From Candidatus Parvarchaeum sp. (GTDB lineage: Archaea > Nanobdellota > Nanobdellia > Pacearchaeales > GW2011-AR1): a DNA stretch of 44,798 nt. The position numbers and the translations under genes are program-made. The notes beneath the pieces were generated by a model, which worked only from the letters and a program-made list of their open reading frames with translations, did no database searches and had not been told where the DNA came from. The stretch lies in NCBI GenBank assembly GCA_020724955.1, contig DYFY01000001.1, positions 66,046 to 110,843 of the forward strand, written 5' to 3'. Positions within the stretch are counted from its first letter, which is position 1. Each line of letters begins with the position of its first letter. Below, piece after piece: positions 23,635 through 31,632 of the stretch.

Positions 23635-24198
23635 TCAGTCTGGCTTAGTAGCTATGATATAGTCTATTGAGTTATCAGAAAGAGTTTTATTAAGGGTGGA
23701 TTTTAGTTTGGCATGATATTTTCCTACTATAGCTATCAAAGGTTTGGTAGCTTGCTGATAGCTTTCTATTATTCTGTCAGCCATTCTTCTCTCTCTAGAT
23801 TCTATACCTGCTCTACTGACTTGGGATTTTATTCCCAACAAATCTAACTCAGTAAGGGACAAATCAATTCCTTTTATATAAAATCCAATTTCGTCGGCAA
23901 GAGCTTGAAAATCTTTTTGAGGGTCTTCGTTCTTGTGAAATTCTAAATCTACTCTGTCTATTCTGACTCCTTTAATCAATTTCCATTCTTTTTCATTGGG
24001 GTTGTATTCATGCACTCCAGCAATTTCATGCAGAACTCCTTCGGGTCTCAGTCTTCTAACCAAATCTGATTGAGCTGAAATGTGGTCTTCTCTGTTATGC
24101 TTTTCCCCGATTAAAACAAGCGAGGGAGTTTCTCCAATAATTAGGTACCTGTATCCAAACTCTCTTGCCCATTTATTAACTTCATTAACTAAGCTCAT
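23635..24198 (-). CDS. TIKI/ChaN/TraB-like superfamily protein
   Basis: 187 aa, soluble. It shows the motifs of this erythromycin-esterase/Tiki-like fold: VLIGEKHNREDH near the start (G..H with a basic neighbour), PEGVLHE with Glu58-region, RERRMADRIIESYQQATKPLIAIVGKYHAK with the RE/D helix and the final GxxH. Members include metal-dependent proteases and haem-binding proteins; this one is short and cytoplasmic, so the reaction is not clear. Confidence 0.65.
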   Translation of the reverse strand: MSLVNEVNKWAREFGYRYLIIGETPSLVLIGEKHNREDHISAQSDLVRRLRPEGVLHEIAGVHEYNPNEKEWKLIKGVRIDRVDLEFHKNEDPQKDFQALADEIGFYIKGIDLSLTELDLLGIKSQVSRAGIESRERRMADRIIESYQQATKPLIAIVGKYHAKLKSTLNKTLSDNSIDYIIATKPD

Positions 24199-24302
24199 AA
24201 GAAGAAAGCGAAATACGTAATATTTAAGCTTTGTGTTTTGTAGCCCTTGTGCAGTTATGACAAAATAGAAAGGTTTAAATATCGGCTTTTGGAGGAAAGT
24301 TT

Positions 24303-24527
24303 ATGAAAAGAATAAAAGAAGCCATGCGAAAGGATTACGGGGATGGATTAAGAAAAAGACTGATTTATGCAGGCGTGGCTTTCATTATGCTTTTTGGAAA
24401 TCCTTTTTATGTGCCTGAAAGAGAGCAGAGTGCTGATTTAAGCGGTGTTTCAGAAAGAGAAGTTGTGGAGAGCTATAATGATAAACCAGGAGAAGTTTTT
24501 ATAAAAAATGGCTATCGGAAGAACTAG
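24303..24527 (+). CDS. Small single-TM protein upstream of a transglycosylase-like gene
   Basis: 74 aa: basic N-terminus, a hydrophobic stretch (LIYAGVAFIMLFGNPFYV, about residues 19-36), then an acidic tail (REQSADLSGVSEREVVESYND). It overlaps the next gene by 20 nt. A TATA-like GTTTAAATAT at 24273-24282 and a GGAGGA Shine-Dalgarno lie just before the ATG. No family recognised; likely a membrane partner of the protein that follows. Confidence 0.6.
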   Translation: MKRIKEAMRKDYGDGLRKRLIYAGVAFIMLFGNPFYVPEREQSADLSGVSEREVVESYNDKPGEVFIKNGYRKN

Positions 24528-25161
24528 GAGAGATAGACTTTCTCAACTTGCGGGAATTATTGCAGGTTTTGTCGGGCTTCCCCTGTTTATTGGGTATTTT
24601 ACTGATCCTGGCAAGGCAAGAAAGCTAGAAGAGATTGTTATCCCTTATTTGCCTGATAGAATTGCAGAGAGTTTAAAGCCAATTGGAGGAATTGATGGAC
24701 TCTCAAAAATTGAGCAAGCAGATGTAAATTTTGAAAAGGAATATCTTAATTTTAAGTATCCTAATGAAATTCCAGACATAATAAAGCACGCCGAAAGAAT
24801 AGGTGTTGAGCCGGAAATGTTAATGGCTGTCAGAATGGCTGAGAATGGAGTGGATAGGTTGGCTTACGGAATTATGCCTCAGGGTTCTGCTAAAGAAAGA
24901 TATGAAGGAGATAAAGGTTATAGGTTAAACGGCGAATTTTTTGAATATAGAGATGAAAGAGAAAAACAACTATGCTGGGCGGCTTGGACCATAAAAAAAA
25001 ATTTTGATAGATTCAGGCAAAATCCTGAAGGGCATGAAGATTTTATTTCCTATCTTGCTGGAGTTTACGCCCCCACTAAAGCAGAAAACGACCCTAAAAA
25101 CTTAAATGCTAATTGGGAAAAAAATGTTAGACGCTGGTATAAAGAGTTTAATGATGGTTGA
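24508..25161 (+). CDS. Lytic-transglycosylase/lysozyme-fold protein, membrane-anchored
   Basis: 217 aa. A basic N-terminus and hydrophobic segment (AGIIAGFVGLPLFIGYF, 15-31) anchor it with its body outside. Residues about 88-215 resemble a goose-type lysozyme/SLT domain: IPDIIKHAERIGVEPEMLMAVRMAENG with the candidate catalytic Glu112, YGIMPQGSA, then CWAAWTIKKNFDRFRQNPEGHEDFISYLAGVYAPTKAENDPKNLNANWEKNV, the usual N...W..NV end. Archaea lack murein, so the target may be a bacterial or unusual cell wall, or the fold has been reused. Phage origin is possible. Confidence 0.65.
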   Translation: MAIGRTRRDRLSQLAGIIAGFVGLPLFIGYFTDPGKARKLEEIVIPYLPDRIAESLKPIGGIDGLSKIEQADVNFEKEYLNFKYPNEIPDIIKHAERIGVEPEMLMAVRMAENGVDRLAYGIMPQGSAKERYEGDKGYRLNGEFFEYRDEREKQLCWAAWTIKKNFDRFRQNPEGHEDFISYLAGVYAPTKAENDPKNLNANWEKNVRRWYKEFNDG

Positions 25162-25163
25162 TG

Positions 25164-25206
25164 CAGAAAACTGCGTTTTGTAGCCTGTTTTGTTTGCAGT
25201 TTTCTG
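25164..25206. terminator. 11-bp perfect inverted repeat after the transglycosylase-like gene
   Basis: CAGAAAACTGC (25164-25174) pairs with GCAGTTTTCTG (25196-25206) around a 21-nt loop, and a flanking G·T pair extends it. It begins 2 nt after the stop codon. It may be a terminator, an RNA-stabilising structure, or part of a repeat unit; the rest of the gap to 25262 shows nothing else. Confidence 0.45.
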
Positions 25207-25262
25207 TCTGTACAACAGCGAATGGTTGCACTATCCATGTTTAAAATGAAATGGTGAATAGC

Positions 25263-25399
25263 TGTAAAGTAAACTTTCCAATTTAACATAGTATACAAAA
25301 GAGATTTTCCAATTATTTCTCAGATTCTATATTAAAATTAAGATAATATTATTTATGCAAATTATACAGGGAGTGTTAAGTTATAGACTGGGCTTAACA
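25263..25399 (-). mobile_element. Miniature inverted-repeat transposable element, copy B
   Basis: 137 bp, inverted relative to copy A. On the plus strand it begins TGTAAAGTAAACTTTCC and ends CTTAACA; the interior matches copy A over its length apart from about 16 missing bases. The flanking 5-bp direct repeat is ATAGC (25258-25262 and 25400-25404). It has landed about 45 bp before the vapB start and may influence that gene's expression. Confidence 0.87.
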
Positions 25400-25448
25400 A
25401 TAGCGGAAGCTTTAAATAAGGCATTCTACTTAATTTACTTATCAGAAA

Positions 25449-25676
25449 ATGACTAACATAACATTTGCCGTACCTGAAGAACTGCATATCATCATGAGAA
25501 AACATAAGGAAATAAAATGGAGTGAAGTAGCAAGAAGTGCGCTCTGGAATCAGGCTAAAAAAGTAGAACTAATGGAGAAGATATTGTCTAAAAGCAAGCT
25601 CACTGAAGAAGATGCTTTAAAAATAGGAAGGAAAATTAATAAGGGGATTGCCAGGAAACATGGTTTTGATAAATGA
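25449..25676 (+). CDS. VapB-like antitoxin
   Basis: 75 aa. MTNITFAVPEELHIIMRKHKEIKWSEVARSALW is a ribbon-helix-helix-type DNA-binding start, followed by a helical toxin-binding tail (KLTEEDALKIGRKINKGIARKHGF). It overlaps the PIN-domain gene by ATGA. A TTTAAATAA run about 35 nt upstream is a promoter candidate; autoregulation by the complex is the family norm. Confidence 0.82.
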   Translation: MTNITFAVPEELHIIMRKHKEIKWSEVARSALWNQAKKVELMEKILSKSKLTEEDALKIGRKINKGIARKHGFDK

Positions 25677-26086
25677 AGTTTGTGATAGACAGCAATAGAG
25701 TAATCGCTGCACTAGTAAAAGAAAGCACAACAAGAAAAATATTAATGAATAATGCCTTTGAATTTCTTGCTCCTGAGTTTATAATGACAGAAATAGAAAA
25801 ATACAAAAAAATGATTATCCAAAAGGCATCTATTTCAGAAGATGAATTTGATATTCTTCTCTCTTTAGTTTTTGAGCGCATAAAAATAATCTCTAAAGAG
25901 GAATATGAAGGATTTGCCGAAAAACTAAAAAATGAAATTAATGATTTTAAGGATATTGCTTATGTTGCGGTTTGTTTGGCTCAAAAATCAGACGGAATCT
26001 GGACTCATGACACTGATTTTCTTGGACAGAAAAAATGCAAGGTATATACAAACATAGACATGTTAAAGTTTGCTGAATTAACATAA
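25673..26086 (+). CDS. PIN-domain toxin (VapC-like)
   Basis: 137 aa. Acidic residues of the metal site are visible: Asp6 (FVIDSNRVIAAL), Glu in FIMTEIEKY, Asp in FKDIAYVAVCLA and the last in WTHDTDF. It should act as a RNase once free of the antitoxin. The C-terminal KVYTNIDMLKFAEL follows the family. Its stop is immediately followed by the convergent trpS end. Confidence 0.85.
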   Translation: MKFVIDSNRVIAALVKESTTRKILMNNAFEFLAPEFIMTEIEKYKKMIIQKASISEDEFDILLSLVFERIKIISKEEYEGFAEKLKNEINDFKDIAYVAVCLAQKSDGIWTHDTDFLGQKKCKVYTNIDMLKFAELT

Positions 26087-26087
26087 G

Positions 26088-27203
26088 CTAATCCATCATA
26101 AATTTTTTTGCTTTTGCTTTCGCGGCTTGTTTGGCTTTTTGATGCTTTTCCAGGAAAGAACTTATTTTTTTTATTGTGTATGCCTTCAGCTCTCCTGTTG
26201 TGAGAGTTCCTGACTTGTAATCATCGTGTATTTTCTGGAGTTTTTTGTCTGATTCCTCGAAAAAGAATTTTAGATATTGGAAAGAAATGTCTATATCAGG
26301 ATTTCCTCCGTGTTTTCTGTGCTCATCTAATGTGTCCTTTCCGCCGGAGAAAGCGTAGCGGTTTATTTTGTTTTTTACTTCATGCGGAGAATCAGAAAGG
26401 TAAATTAAATTTGTTCCTTCTGAATCTGAAGATGACATTTTTGCCTCTCCTTTTAAGCCTGGAAGAAACCTGCCGTGAATTGCCGCCGGCTTAATAAATT
26501 TCAGCGCTGAATTGGATGCTTTGTCTCTTGTCAGACGTATAAAAGGGTCCTGGTCTATTCCAACGGGAACAAGAGTTTTATGAGCTCCTTCAACGAACTG
26601 AGGCAGGAGTATATGTGCTGCCTGAACTGCCGGATAGAAGCTCCAGCCTATGTTATTCTCTGGTTTGAGGCCAAATACAGCTTTTGCTTCCGAATAAGTG
26701 ATAAGCTTTGAAAGCTTTGCACTCCATTCATATATTTTTGAGTTGGAAAAATCCCGCAGAATAAAAGTTTTTCCTGGCTTAAACCCCAATGCCAGAATGT
26801 CTAAAATATTATCTTCTGCAAATTTTTTTGCGTTTTCCAGCGAAAGGGAAGGTTTTACAAAAAACTTTTCGTCTTCTGAGATTGGAATGAATACATTGCA
26901 GTTGTAAATTTCCTGAAGCGATTTAGATGCAAGAAACGGAATCAGATGCCCTATGTGCATTTTTTCTGACGGGCCTCTTCCGGAAACAATTGAAACTTTT
27001 TTCTTTGCATGTGCATCTCTGAGCCAGAGATCAAATTCACGATGGGAGAAAAAAAGCCCGCGCCTCAAAACAGGATGGGCTTTTTTTAAGTTAGATTGAA
27101 TTTCTTCAGTTATTGGTTCGGTTCCGAACTCTTTTATGAGTTTTTTATAATTAACATCTCCTGAAACCTTCCAAGGAGTAATCACGCTCCTGCTTTTCAC
27201 CAT
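26088..27203 (-). CDS. trpS: Tryptophanyl-tRNA synthetase, archaeal/eukaryal type
   Basis: Class I synthetase for tRNA-Trp, 371 aa. HIGH motif KMHIGHL at residues 81-87, KMSKS motif as KMSSS at 255-259, and HGRFLPGL before it, all typical of the archaeal form. An N-terminal extension (TPWKVSGDVNYKKLIKEFG) matches archaeal and eukaryal enzymes. The Lys/Ala-rich C-terminus (KQAAKAKAKKFM) is a lineage tail. Confidence 0.94.
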   Translation of the reverse strand: MVKSRSVITPWKVSGDVNYKKLIKEFGTEPITEEIQSNLKKAHPVLRRGLFFSHREFDLWLRDAHAKKKVSIVSGRGPSEKMHIGHLIPFLASKSLQEIYNCNVFIPISEDEKFFVKPSLSLENAKKFAEDNILDILALGFKPGKTFILRDFSNSKIYEWSAKLSKLITYSEAKAVFGLKPENNIGWSFYPAVQAAHILLPQFVEGAHKTLVPVGIDQDPFIRLTRDKASNSALKFIKPAAIHGRFLPGLKGEAKMSSSDSEGTNLIYLSDSPHEVKNKINRYAFSGGKDTLDEHRKHGGNPDIDISFQYLKFFFEESDKKLQKIHDDYKSGTLTTGELKAYTIKKISSFLEKHQKAKQAAKAKAKKFMMD

Positions 27204-27273
27204 GAAGATTTTAAGCTCAGGAGATTTATAAATTGTTGGTGCTTGTGCTGAAAGTTGATGAGCTACGGCATTT

Positions 27274-28008
27274 CTAAGAACTAAGAAACTGGTTTTTAAT
27301 TTGCCTCAAAGTCCTGATAACCTCTTCAAACATTGGCGCGGTTTTCTTATACATCATATATTCATTTATAGAAGAGTCTTTATCTGGTGAATACTCACTT
27401 ACTATTAAATCTATCATTCTTTGTCCAATTTGAAACTTCAGTTTCTTGGCCAACATCACTGCTCTCAACATCAGAATATAGTCTCTATCTGCTTCTGAGT
27501 GCAGTAAGTCTACCTCTCTTTTATCTATCGCTTCTAAAGCTCCAAGACTATAAACCTTGTTATCTCTCAGTCCGTAAGCAATTGCATTTGTTGTAAAATC
27601 GCAACTTTGAAGAGTTGTTGCTAAAGAAACAGGTAGACTACTATCTGTTCTTAATTTTGTTGCTAGAGAAAATGGAATGATATCTATCTCCAATCCTTCA
27701 TCAGGCGTCCACCTGGGCGAACCAAGTCTTGTGCTATATTGCACATTTCTAATATCTCTTAAAGATTTTCTAAAATCAATTTTTCCCTGTGAATCATCTA
27801 CTAAAATATCTAAATCTCTTGTTTTGACTATTATCCCGTATTTTGCTGTGACAATAGGGTCCCTTACTGCTCCTCCAAGGACGTATAAAGGATAACTTGC
27901 CAGTGCTTGATTTGCTAAGAGGTTTATATGCTGACTAAACCTACATGTAAACAGACTTTTACGGACTGGCTCTACCAATCCCAAATTCTGGTGAGAGGTT
28001 ACTTTCAT
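27274..28008 (-). CDS. Class II (bacterial-type) CCA-adding/poly(A)-polymerase head-domain nucleotidyltransferase
   Basis: 244 aa. Head motif LYVLGGAVRDPIV (GGAVRD at 45-50) followed by TRDLDILVDD with the DxD pair at Asp65/Asp67, a third acidic LEIDIIPFS, and CDFTTNAIAYGL, the class II motif region. The helical neck and body are cut short: bacterial CCA enzymes are about 400 aa. Archaeal CCA-adding enzymes are normally class I, so this is a transferred or distinct family, perhaps a nucleotidyltransferase with another RNA or small-molecule target. Confidence 0.75.
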   Translation of the reverse strand: MKVTSHQNLGLVEPVRKSLFTCRFSQHINLLANQALASYPLYVLGGAVRDPIVTAKYGIIVKTRDLDILVDDSQGKIDFRKSLRDIRNVQYSTRLGSPRWTPDEGLEIDIIPFSLATKLRTDSSLPVSLATTLQSCDFTTNAIAYGLRDNKVYSLGALEAIDKREVDLLHSEADRDYILMLRAVMLAKKLKFQIGQRMIDLIVSEYSPDKDSSINEYMMYKKTAPMFEEVIRTLRQIKNQFLSS

Positions 28009-28082
28009 TTTCCGAATTGTTCCATTCTTTTCAAAATTTTTCAGACTTGTAAGATTTATAAATATTCAAGTTCTTTGATGGT

Positions 28083-28409
28083 ATGAAAAAGGTAAAAATT
28101 GTTGTTTTTGTTCCTAACACTCATACTGAAAAGCTGCTAAAATCTATTGGTGAAGCTGGAGGAGGAATCATTGGGAATTATTCTTTTTGCAGTTTTGTTT
28201 GCTCTGGAACCGGAAGGTTCAAGCCGAATGAAAAAGCCAATCCATTCATTGGAAAATCTGAGAAGATTAATGAAGTCTGTGAGGATAGAGTAGAGTTCGT
28301 TTGCGCGAGAGGTAAAGCTAAAGCCATTATAAGCAAGATTAAGCAAGTCCATCCTTATGAGGAAACAGCTTTGGATATTTACCCTCTGATAGATGAGAGA
28401 GAGCTATAA
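28083..28409 (+). CDS. Stand-alone YqfO/NIF3 C-terminal-like (PII/CutA-fold) domain protein
   Basis: 108 aa that match the domain inserted in or appended to NIF3/YqfO proteins: VVFVPNTHTEKLLKSIGEAGGGIIGNYSFCSF, GTGRFKPNEKANPFIG, VEFVC and HPYEETALDIYPL. The conserved VP..H...L...I..AG.G.IGNY..CSF and HPYEE.A.DIY are all present. The fold is ferredoxin-like and usually trimeric; the role is probably regulatory or metal-related but undefined. Confidence 0.85.
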   Translation: MKKVKIVVFVPNTHTEKLLKSIGEAGGGIIGNYSFCSFVCSGTGRFKPNEKANPFIGKSEKINEVCEDRVEFVCARGKAKAIISKIKQVHPYEETALDIYPLIDEREL

Positions 28410-28444
28410 CTAATAAGATTTATATACAACTTTTGTTATATTGG

Positions 28445-30409
28445 ATGATGAAAAGAGGAACTCTCGCGCTGGTTTTTTTCATTGTTGTTTTTATTGCTCT
28501 TCCTTTTTCTGGCGCTGAAATATTAATAGACCAGCCTTCTGAAATTTATAGTCTTGGAGACAAGCTGAGTTTGGGAGTGCTGCTCAAACCTGGGAAAGCT
28601 GTCAATGACTTTTTTTCGCTGAGCCTGCATTGCTCAAATTCAGGGGCGAATGGAAGCTTGTCAAAAACGTTGATTTTTATGAGCCCTTTCAGCCTTGGGC
28701 CTGAAGAAGAAAAAAAAGTTGACATCGATTTCTCAATCAATAAAAAAATATTGAATGGGCTGACAGGAGAGTGTTATTTAGAGGGAACTTTTGGAGAAGA
28801 TGTTGCGAAGTCACAGGGATTTGAAATCTCCGATGAAATTGAAATTGATTTTGAGCTCGATGACAAAAAGTATTCTCCGGGAGAGCAGGTCAATATAAGC
28901 GGTGAAGCTTTCTTAAAAAATGGTGAAGCTGTCAGCGGATATATTGAGATAAGCATAGATTCTTTGGATGTTAAGACAACTAGAGCAATTGAAAACGGCT
29001 TTTTCTCATTCGTGTTTGCTCTCCCGAAAACCTCTTCTCCGGGGGAAAAAGAGGTGAGTGTGAGTGTGTATGAAACTGACGGCTCTGAGAAAACAAATCA
29101 CGGAAGCTCAACGACAAGTTTTTCTGTTAAAGAACTCCTGAGTGAAATAGAAATATTTGTCAACTCACATGAAATAGATCCTGGAGAAAAAATTTTGTAT
29201 AAAGTTGAGGCTTACGACCAGGCAGGAAACTCGATACCAAGGGAGGCTTCTGTAAGTATTTATTCCGCCAAAGGAAGCCTAATTCTTGAAAAAATAACCA
29301 AGACTGGAGAAGAAATTGAGCACATGACAGAAGGCAATTACACTCCTGGATATTTGAAAATCGTTGCGGAAGTTGAGGATTTGGAAAAAGACAAGCTGAT
29401 ATATGTTGCTGAGAAACAAGTGGCTGATTTAACCATTGTAAATAATACGCTGGTTGTGACTAACACAGGAAATGTCAGATATGTGAAGTCAATTGAAATA
29501 AAAATAGGTGAAAAAGCGATAATAAAAGATGTTGACTTGGATGTGGGAGAAAAAAAGATTTTCAGGCTTTATGCACCGGACGGAGAATATTCTGTTTTTG
29601 CCAGAGACGGGATTTCTGAAATCTCATCAAATTCTGTTTCACTGACAGGAAAAGCTATTGATGTTGGAGAACTGGGAGGCATAAATTCTGTATTCTTTAT
29701 AGTTCTGGCGATTATTCTTTTGATTTTAATCGGCTTGATATACTTATTGTATAGATACAGAAAAATCAGAAGATCTGGGGGCTTAAAGGAGCCGGTTAAA
29801 CATGGTTTGACAAAAGTTCAGGATTTTAAGACAAAGGCAGAGGGTTCAAATCAAACATCTGCCTTTATTAGTGGCGGAAGAGACCAGGCTGCTGTAATTT
29901 CGATTAAGTTTGGAGAGCTTGACAAGAATCAAGAACATGTTGTTTCCAAAGTTTTGAGCTTTGCAAAAGAATCCGGAGCAAAGATTTACGTAAATGGAGA
30001 ATACAGGCTTATTGTGCTGTCTTCTAAAATTTCAAAAGTCAAAGATGTTGACAGCTTTGCCGTAAAGGTTGCCAATCACATAACAGAAATATTGAAGGCT
30101 TATAATGTAAAAGCGAGGAAGCCTGTCAGATTTGGAATAGGCATAAACAACGGACAAATAATTCTTGAAAACAGCTCCGGAGAGCTGAAACTAACAGCAG
30201 TCGGGAATATGATTCCTGTTGCCAAGAGGCTCTCAGGAATTTCCAAAGGAGAGATTATTCTTCCTGAAAATGCGCGAGGAAGAATTTCCGGAGACATAAA
30301 AGTTCAGAAACTGAAAGGCACAAGACTTTGGGAAGTTAAAGAAATAGTAAACAGAGAGAAACACAACAAGTTTATGAAAGATTTTGTCAGAAAGCAAGAG
30401 AAGACATAA
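28445..30409 (+). CDS. Receptor-like membrane protein with degenerate class III cyclase (CHD) domain
   Basis: 654 aa from ATG 28445 (chosen over TTG 28433 because the TATA-like GATTTATATA is 27 nt before it). Signal peptide (residues 1-24), about 370 residues of extracellular Ig-like beta domains (DQPSEIYSLGDKLSLGVLL; EIDFELDDKKYSPGEQVNISGEA; EIDPGEKILYKVEAYD), a juxtamembrane VSLTGKAI near 397-404, one TM helix (about 410-433), a linker, then residues about 480-640. That last part follows adenylate/guanylate cyclases: FGIGINNGQIILEN, LTAVGNMIPVAKRLSGISKGEIILPE match the I..G.v..... T.vGd.vN.A.RL....GeI. pattern. The first metal-Asp segment reads VISIKFGELD and seems to lack the usual Asp. 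Likely a non-catalytic sensor or effector-binding module. Confidence 0.75.
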   Translation: MMKRGTLALVFFIVVFIALPFSGAEILIDQPSEIYSLGDKLSLGVLLKPGKAVNDFFSLSLHCSNSGANGSLSKTLIFMSPFSLGPEEEKKVDIDFSINKKILNGLTGECYLEGTFGEDVAKSQGFEISDEIEIDFELDDKKYSPGEQVNISGEAFLKNGEAVSGYIEISIDSLDVKTTRAIENGFFSFVFALPKTSSPGEKEVSVSVYETDGSEKTNHGSSTTSFSVKELLSEIEIFVNSHEIDPGEKILYKVEAYDQAGNSIPREASVSIYSAKGSLILEKITKTGEEIEHMTEGNYTPGYLKIVAEVEDLEKDKLIYVAEKQVADLTIVNNTLVVTNTGNVRYVKSIEIKIGEKAIIKDVDLDVGEKKIFRLYAPDGEYSVFARDGISEISSNSVSLTGKAIDVGELGGINSVFFIVLAIILLILIGLIYLLYRYRKIRRSGGLKEPVKHGLTKVQDFKTKAEGSNQTSAFISGGRDQAAVISIKFGELDKNQEHVVSKVLSFAKESGAKIYVNGEYRLIVLSSKISKVKDVDSFAVKVANHITEILKAYNVKARKPVRFGIGINNGQIILENSSGELKLTAVGNMIPVAKRLSGISKGEIILPENARGRISGDIKVQKLKGTRLWEVKEIVNREKHNKFMKDFVRKQEKT

Positions 30410-30470
30410 AAAATCGGCATCTATCTTCCAATTGAGAAACTTATTATATAGGCGGATTTTTGGCTTGAAA

Positions 30471-31382
30471 TTACATTCTTTCAAGGCGTTTTATCCTCTC
30501 ATCTATGTCAGGGTGTGTAGAAAAAATCCCTGATATTTTTCTTTTGAACGGGTCTGATATGAATAAAGGAGCCATTGATTTGGCAAATCTGTGTTTTTCT
30601 CTTGATGAAATATGCTCTGACTTTATTTTTTTGAGGGCATTTGCAAGCCCTGGCGGATATCTCGTGAACTTTACGGCTGTGGCGTCTGCGGTAAACTCGC
30701 GCTTTCTCGAAATTGCCAGAGAGACAAGCTGGGCGACTATTGGCGCAAGAATGGCAAATAAAATTCCCAAAAGAATTAAAACTATCTGCAATTTACCATC
30801 CCTTTCTCTGCTGTTTGAAAGGCTTGAAAACCACAAACTTCTGAGAAAAATCTGGGCAATTATTGAAACCATCCCTACAAGAACGGCTGTGAGAGTCATG
30901 TATCTTATGTCGTAATTTGCTATATGGGACATTTCATGTGCGACAACCCCTTCCAGCTCATGTTTGTTGAGTTTTTTCAGAGCTCCTGTCGTAAAACAGA
31001 TTACCGCATTCTGCGGATTTCTTCCGGATGCAAAAGCATTTATTTCTTCAGATTCCATGACATACAGCTTCGGAATTGGAAGCCCTGAAGCGAGAGCCAT
31101 GCTTTCAGCAGCATGAAAGAGAGCACGATGTTCTGTTCTGGATGCAGGTTTTGCCCTTACTGAAGCAAGAGCTATCTTGTGCGAATTGTAATAGCCGTAC
31201 CAGATATACCCCAGGGAAAAGATTATTGAGGCAATCATCACCACGAAAAAATAACTTGGGTCTAAAACGAGAGAGATTATATATCCAAGAACAAGGAAAG
31301 AAATAAAGATTACGGACAAAAGCACAGCTGATTTTAGCTTGTTTCTGGCTATCTGGTCGTGGAAGGAAATTTTCTCTGCCAT
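30471..31382 (-). CDS. htpX: HtpX-type membrane zinc metalloprotease (M48)
   Basis: 303 aa, family length. Two N-terminal membrane helices (about 19-61), zinc site VVAHEMSHIANYD with HExxH at 149-153, two further membrane segments (about 160-215), and the third ligand Glu in REFTADATAVKF. The C-terminal STHPDIDERIKRLERM matches archaeal HtpX. It degrades damaged membrane proteins. TATA-like TTATAA is close before the ATG. Confidence 0.94.
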   Translation of the reverse strand: MAEKISFHDQIARNKLKSAVLLSVIFISFLVLGYIISLVLDPSYFFVVMIASIIFSLGYIWYGYYNSHKIALASVRAKPASRTEHRALFHAAESMALASGLPIPKLYVMESEEINAFASGRNPQNAVICFTTGALKKLNKHELEGVVAHEMSHIANYDIRYMTLTAVLVGMVSIIAQIFLRSLWFSSLSNSRERDGKLQIVLILLGILFAILAPIVAQLVSLAISRKREFTADATAVKFTRYPPGLANALKKIKSEHISSREKHRFAKSMAPLFISDPFKRKISGIFSTHPDIDERIKRLERM

Positions 31383-31416
31383 GTTATAAAAAGGCAGGAC
31401 GTGTTTTTAAGGTTAC

Positions 31417-31632
31417 CTAACTGTCAAAACTTTCTGCTACGTTGTCTAGTTCATCGAAAATTTCGGAGCTTGATTCGAAACCCTGGTCGGTATTTTGAAC
31501 AGTTTCTGTTTCTTTTGTCGTCGGTGAAGTTAAAGATGTGCTATCAGTAGAGAAACGGTTAAAGATAAAAAAGGCTAAAAGCAATATTATTATCAAAGCT
31601 ACTATAAGTGCTAGAGCTTTACCTTTATTCAT
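31417..31632 (-). CDS. Small single-TM protein with Ser/Thr/Glu tail
   Basis: 71 aa: basic start, a 20-residue hydrophobic helix (ALALIVALIIILLLAFFIFN) and a disordered acidic tail rich in Ser, Thr and Glu. It overlaps the upstream secreted protein gene by 8 nt, so the two are likely made together. No family recognised. Confidence 0.6.
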   Translation of the reverse strand: MNKGKALALIVALIIILLLAFFIFNRFSTDSTSLTSPTTKETETVQNTDQGFESSSEIFDELDNVAESFDS

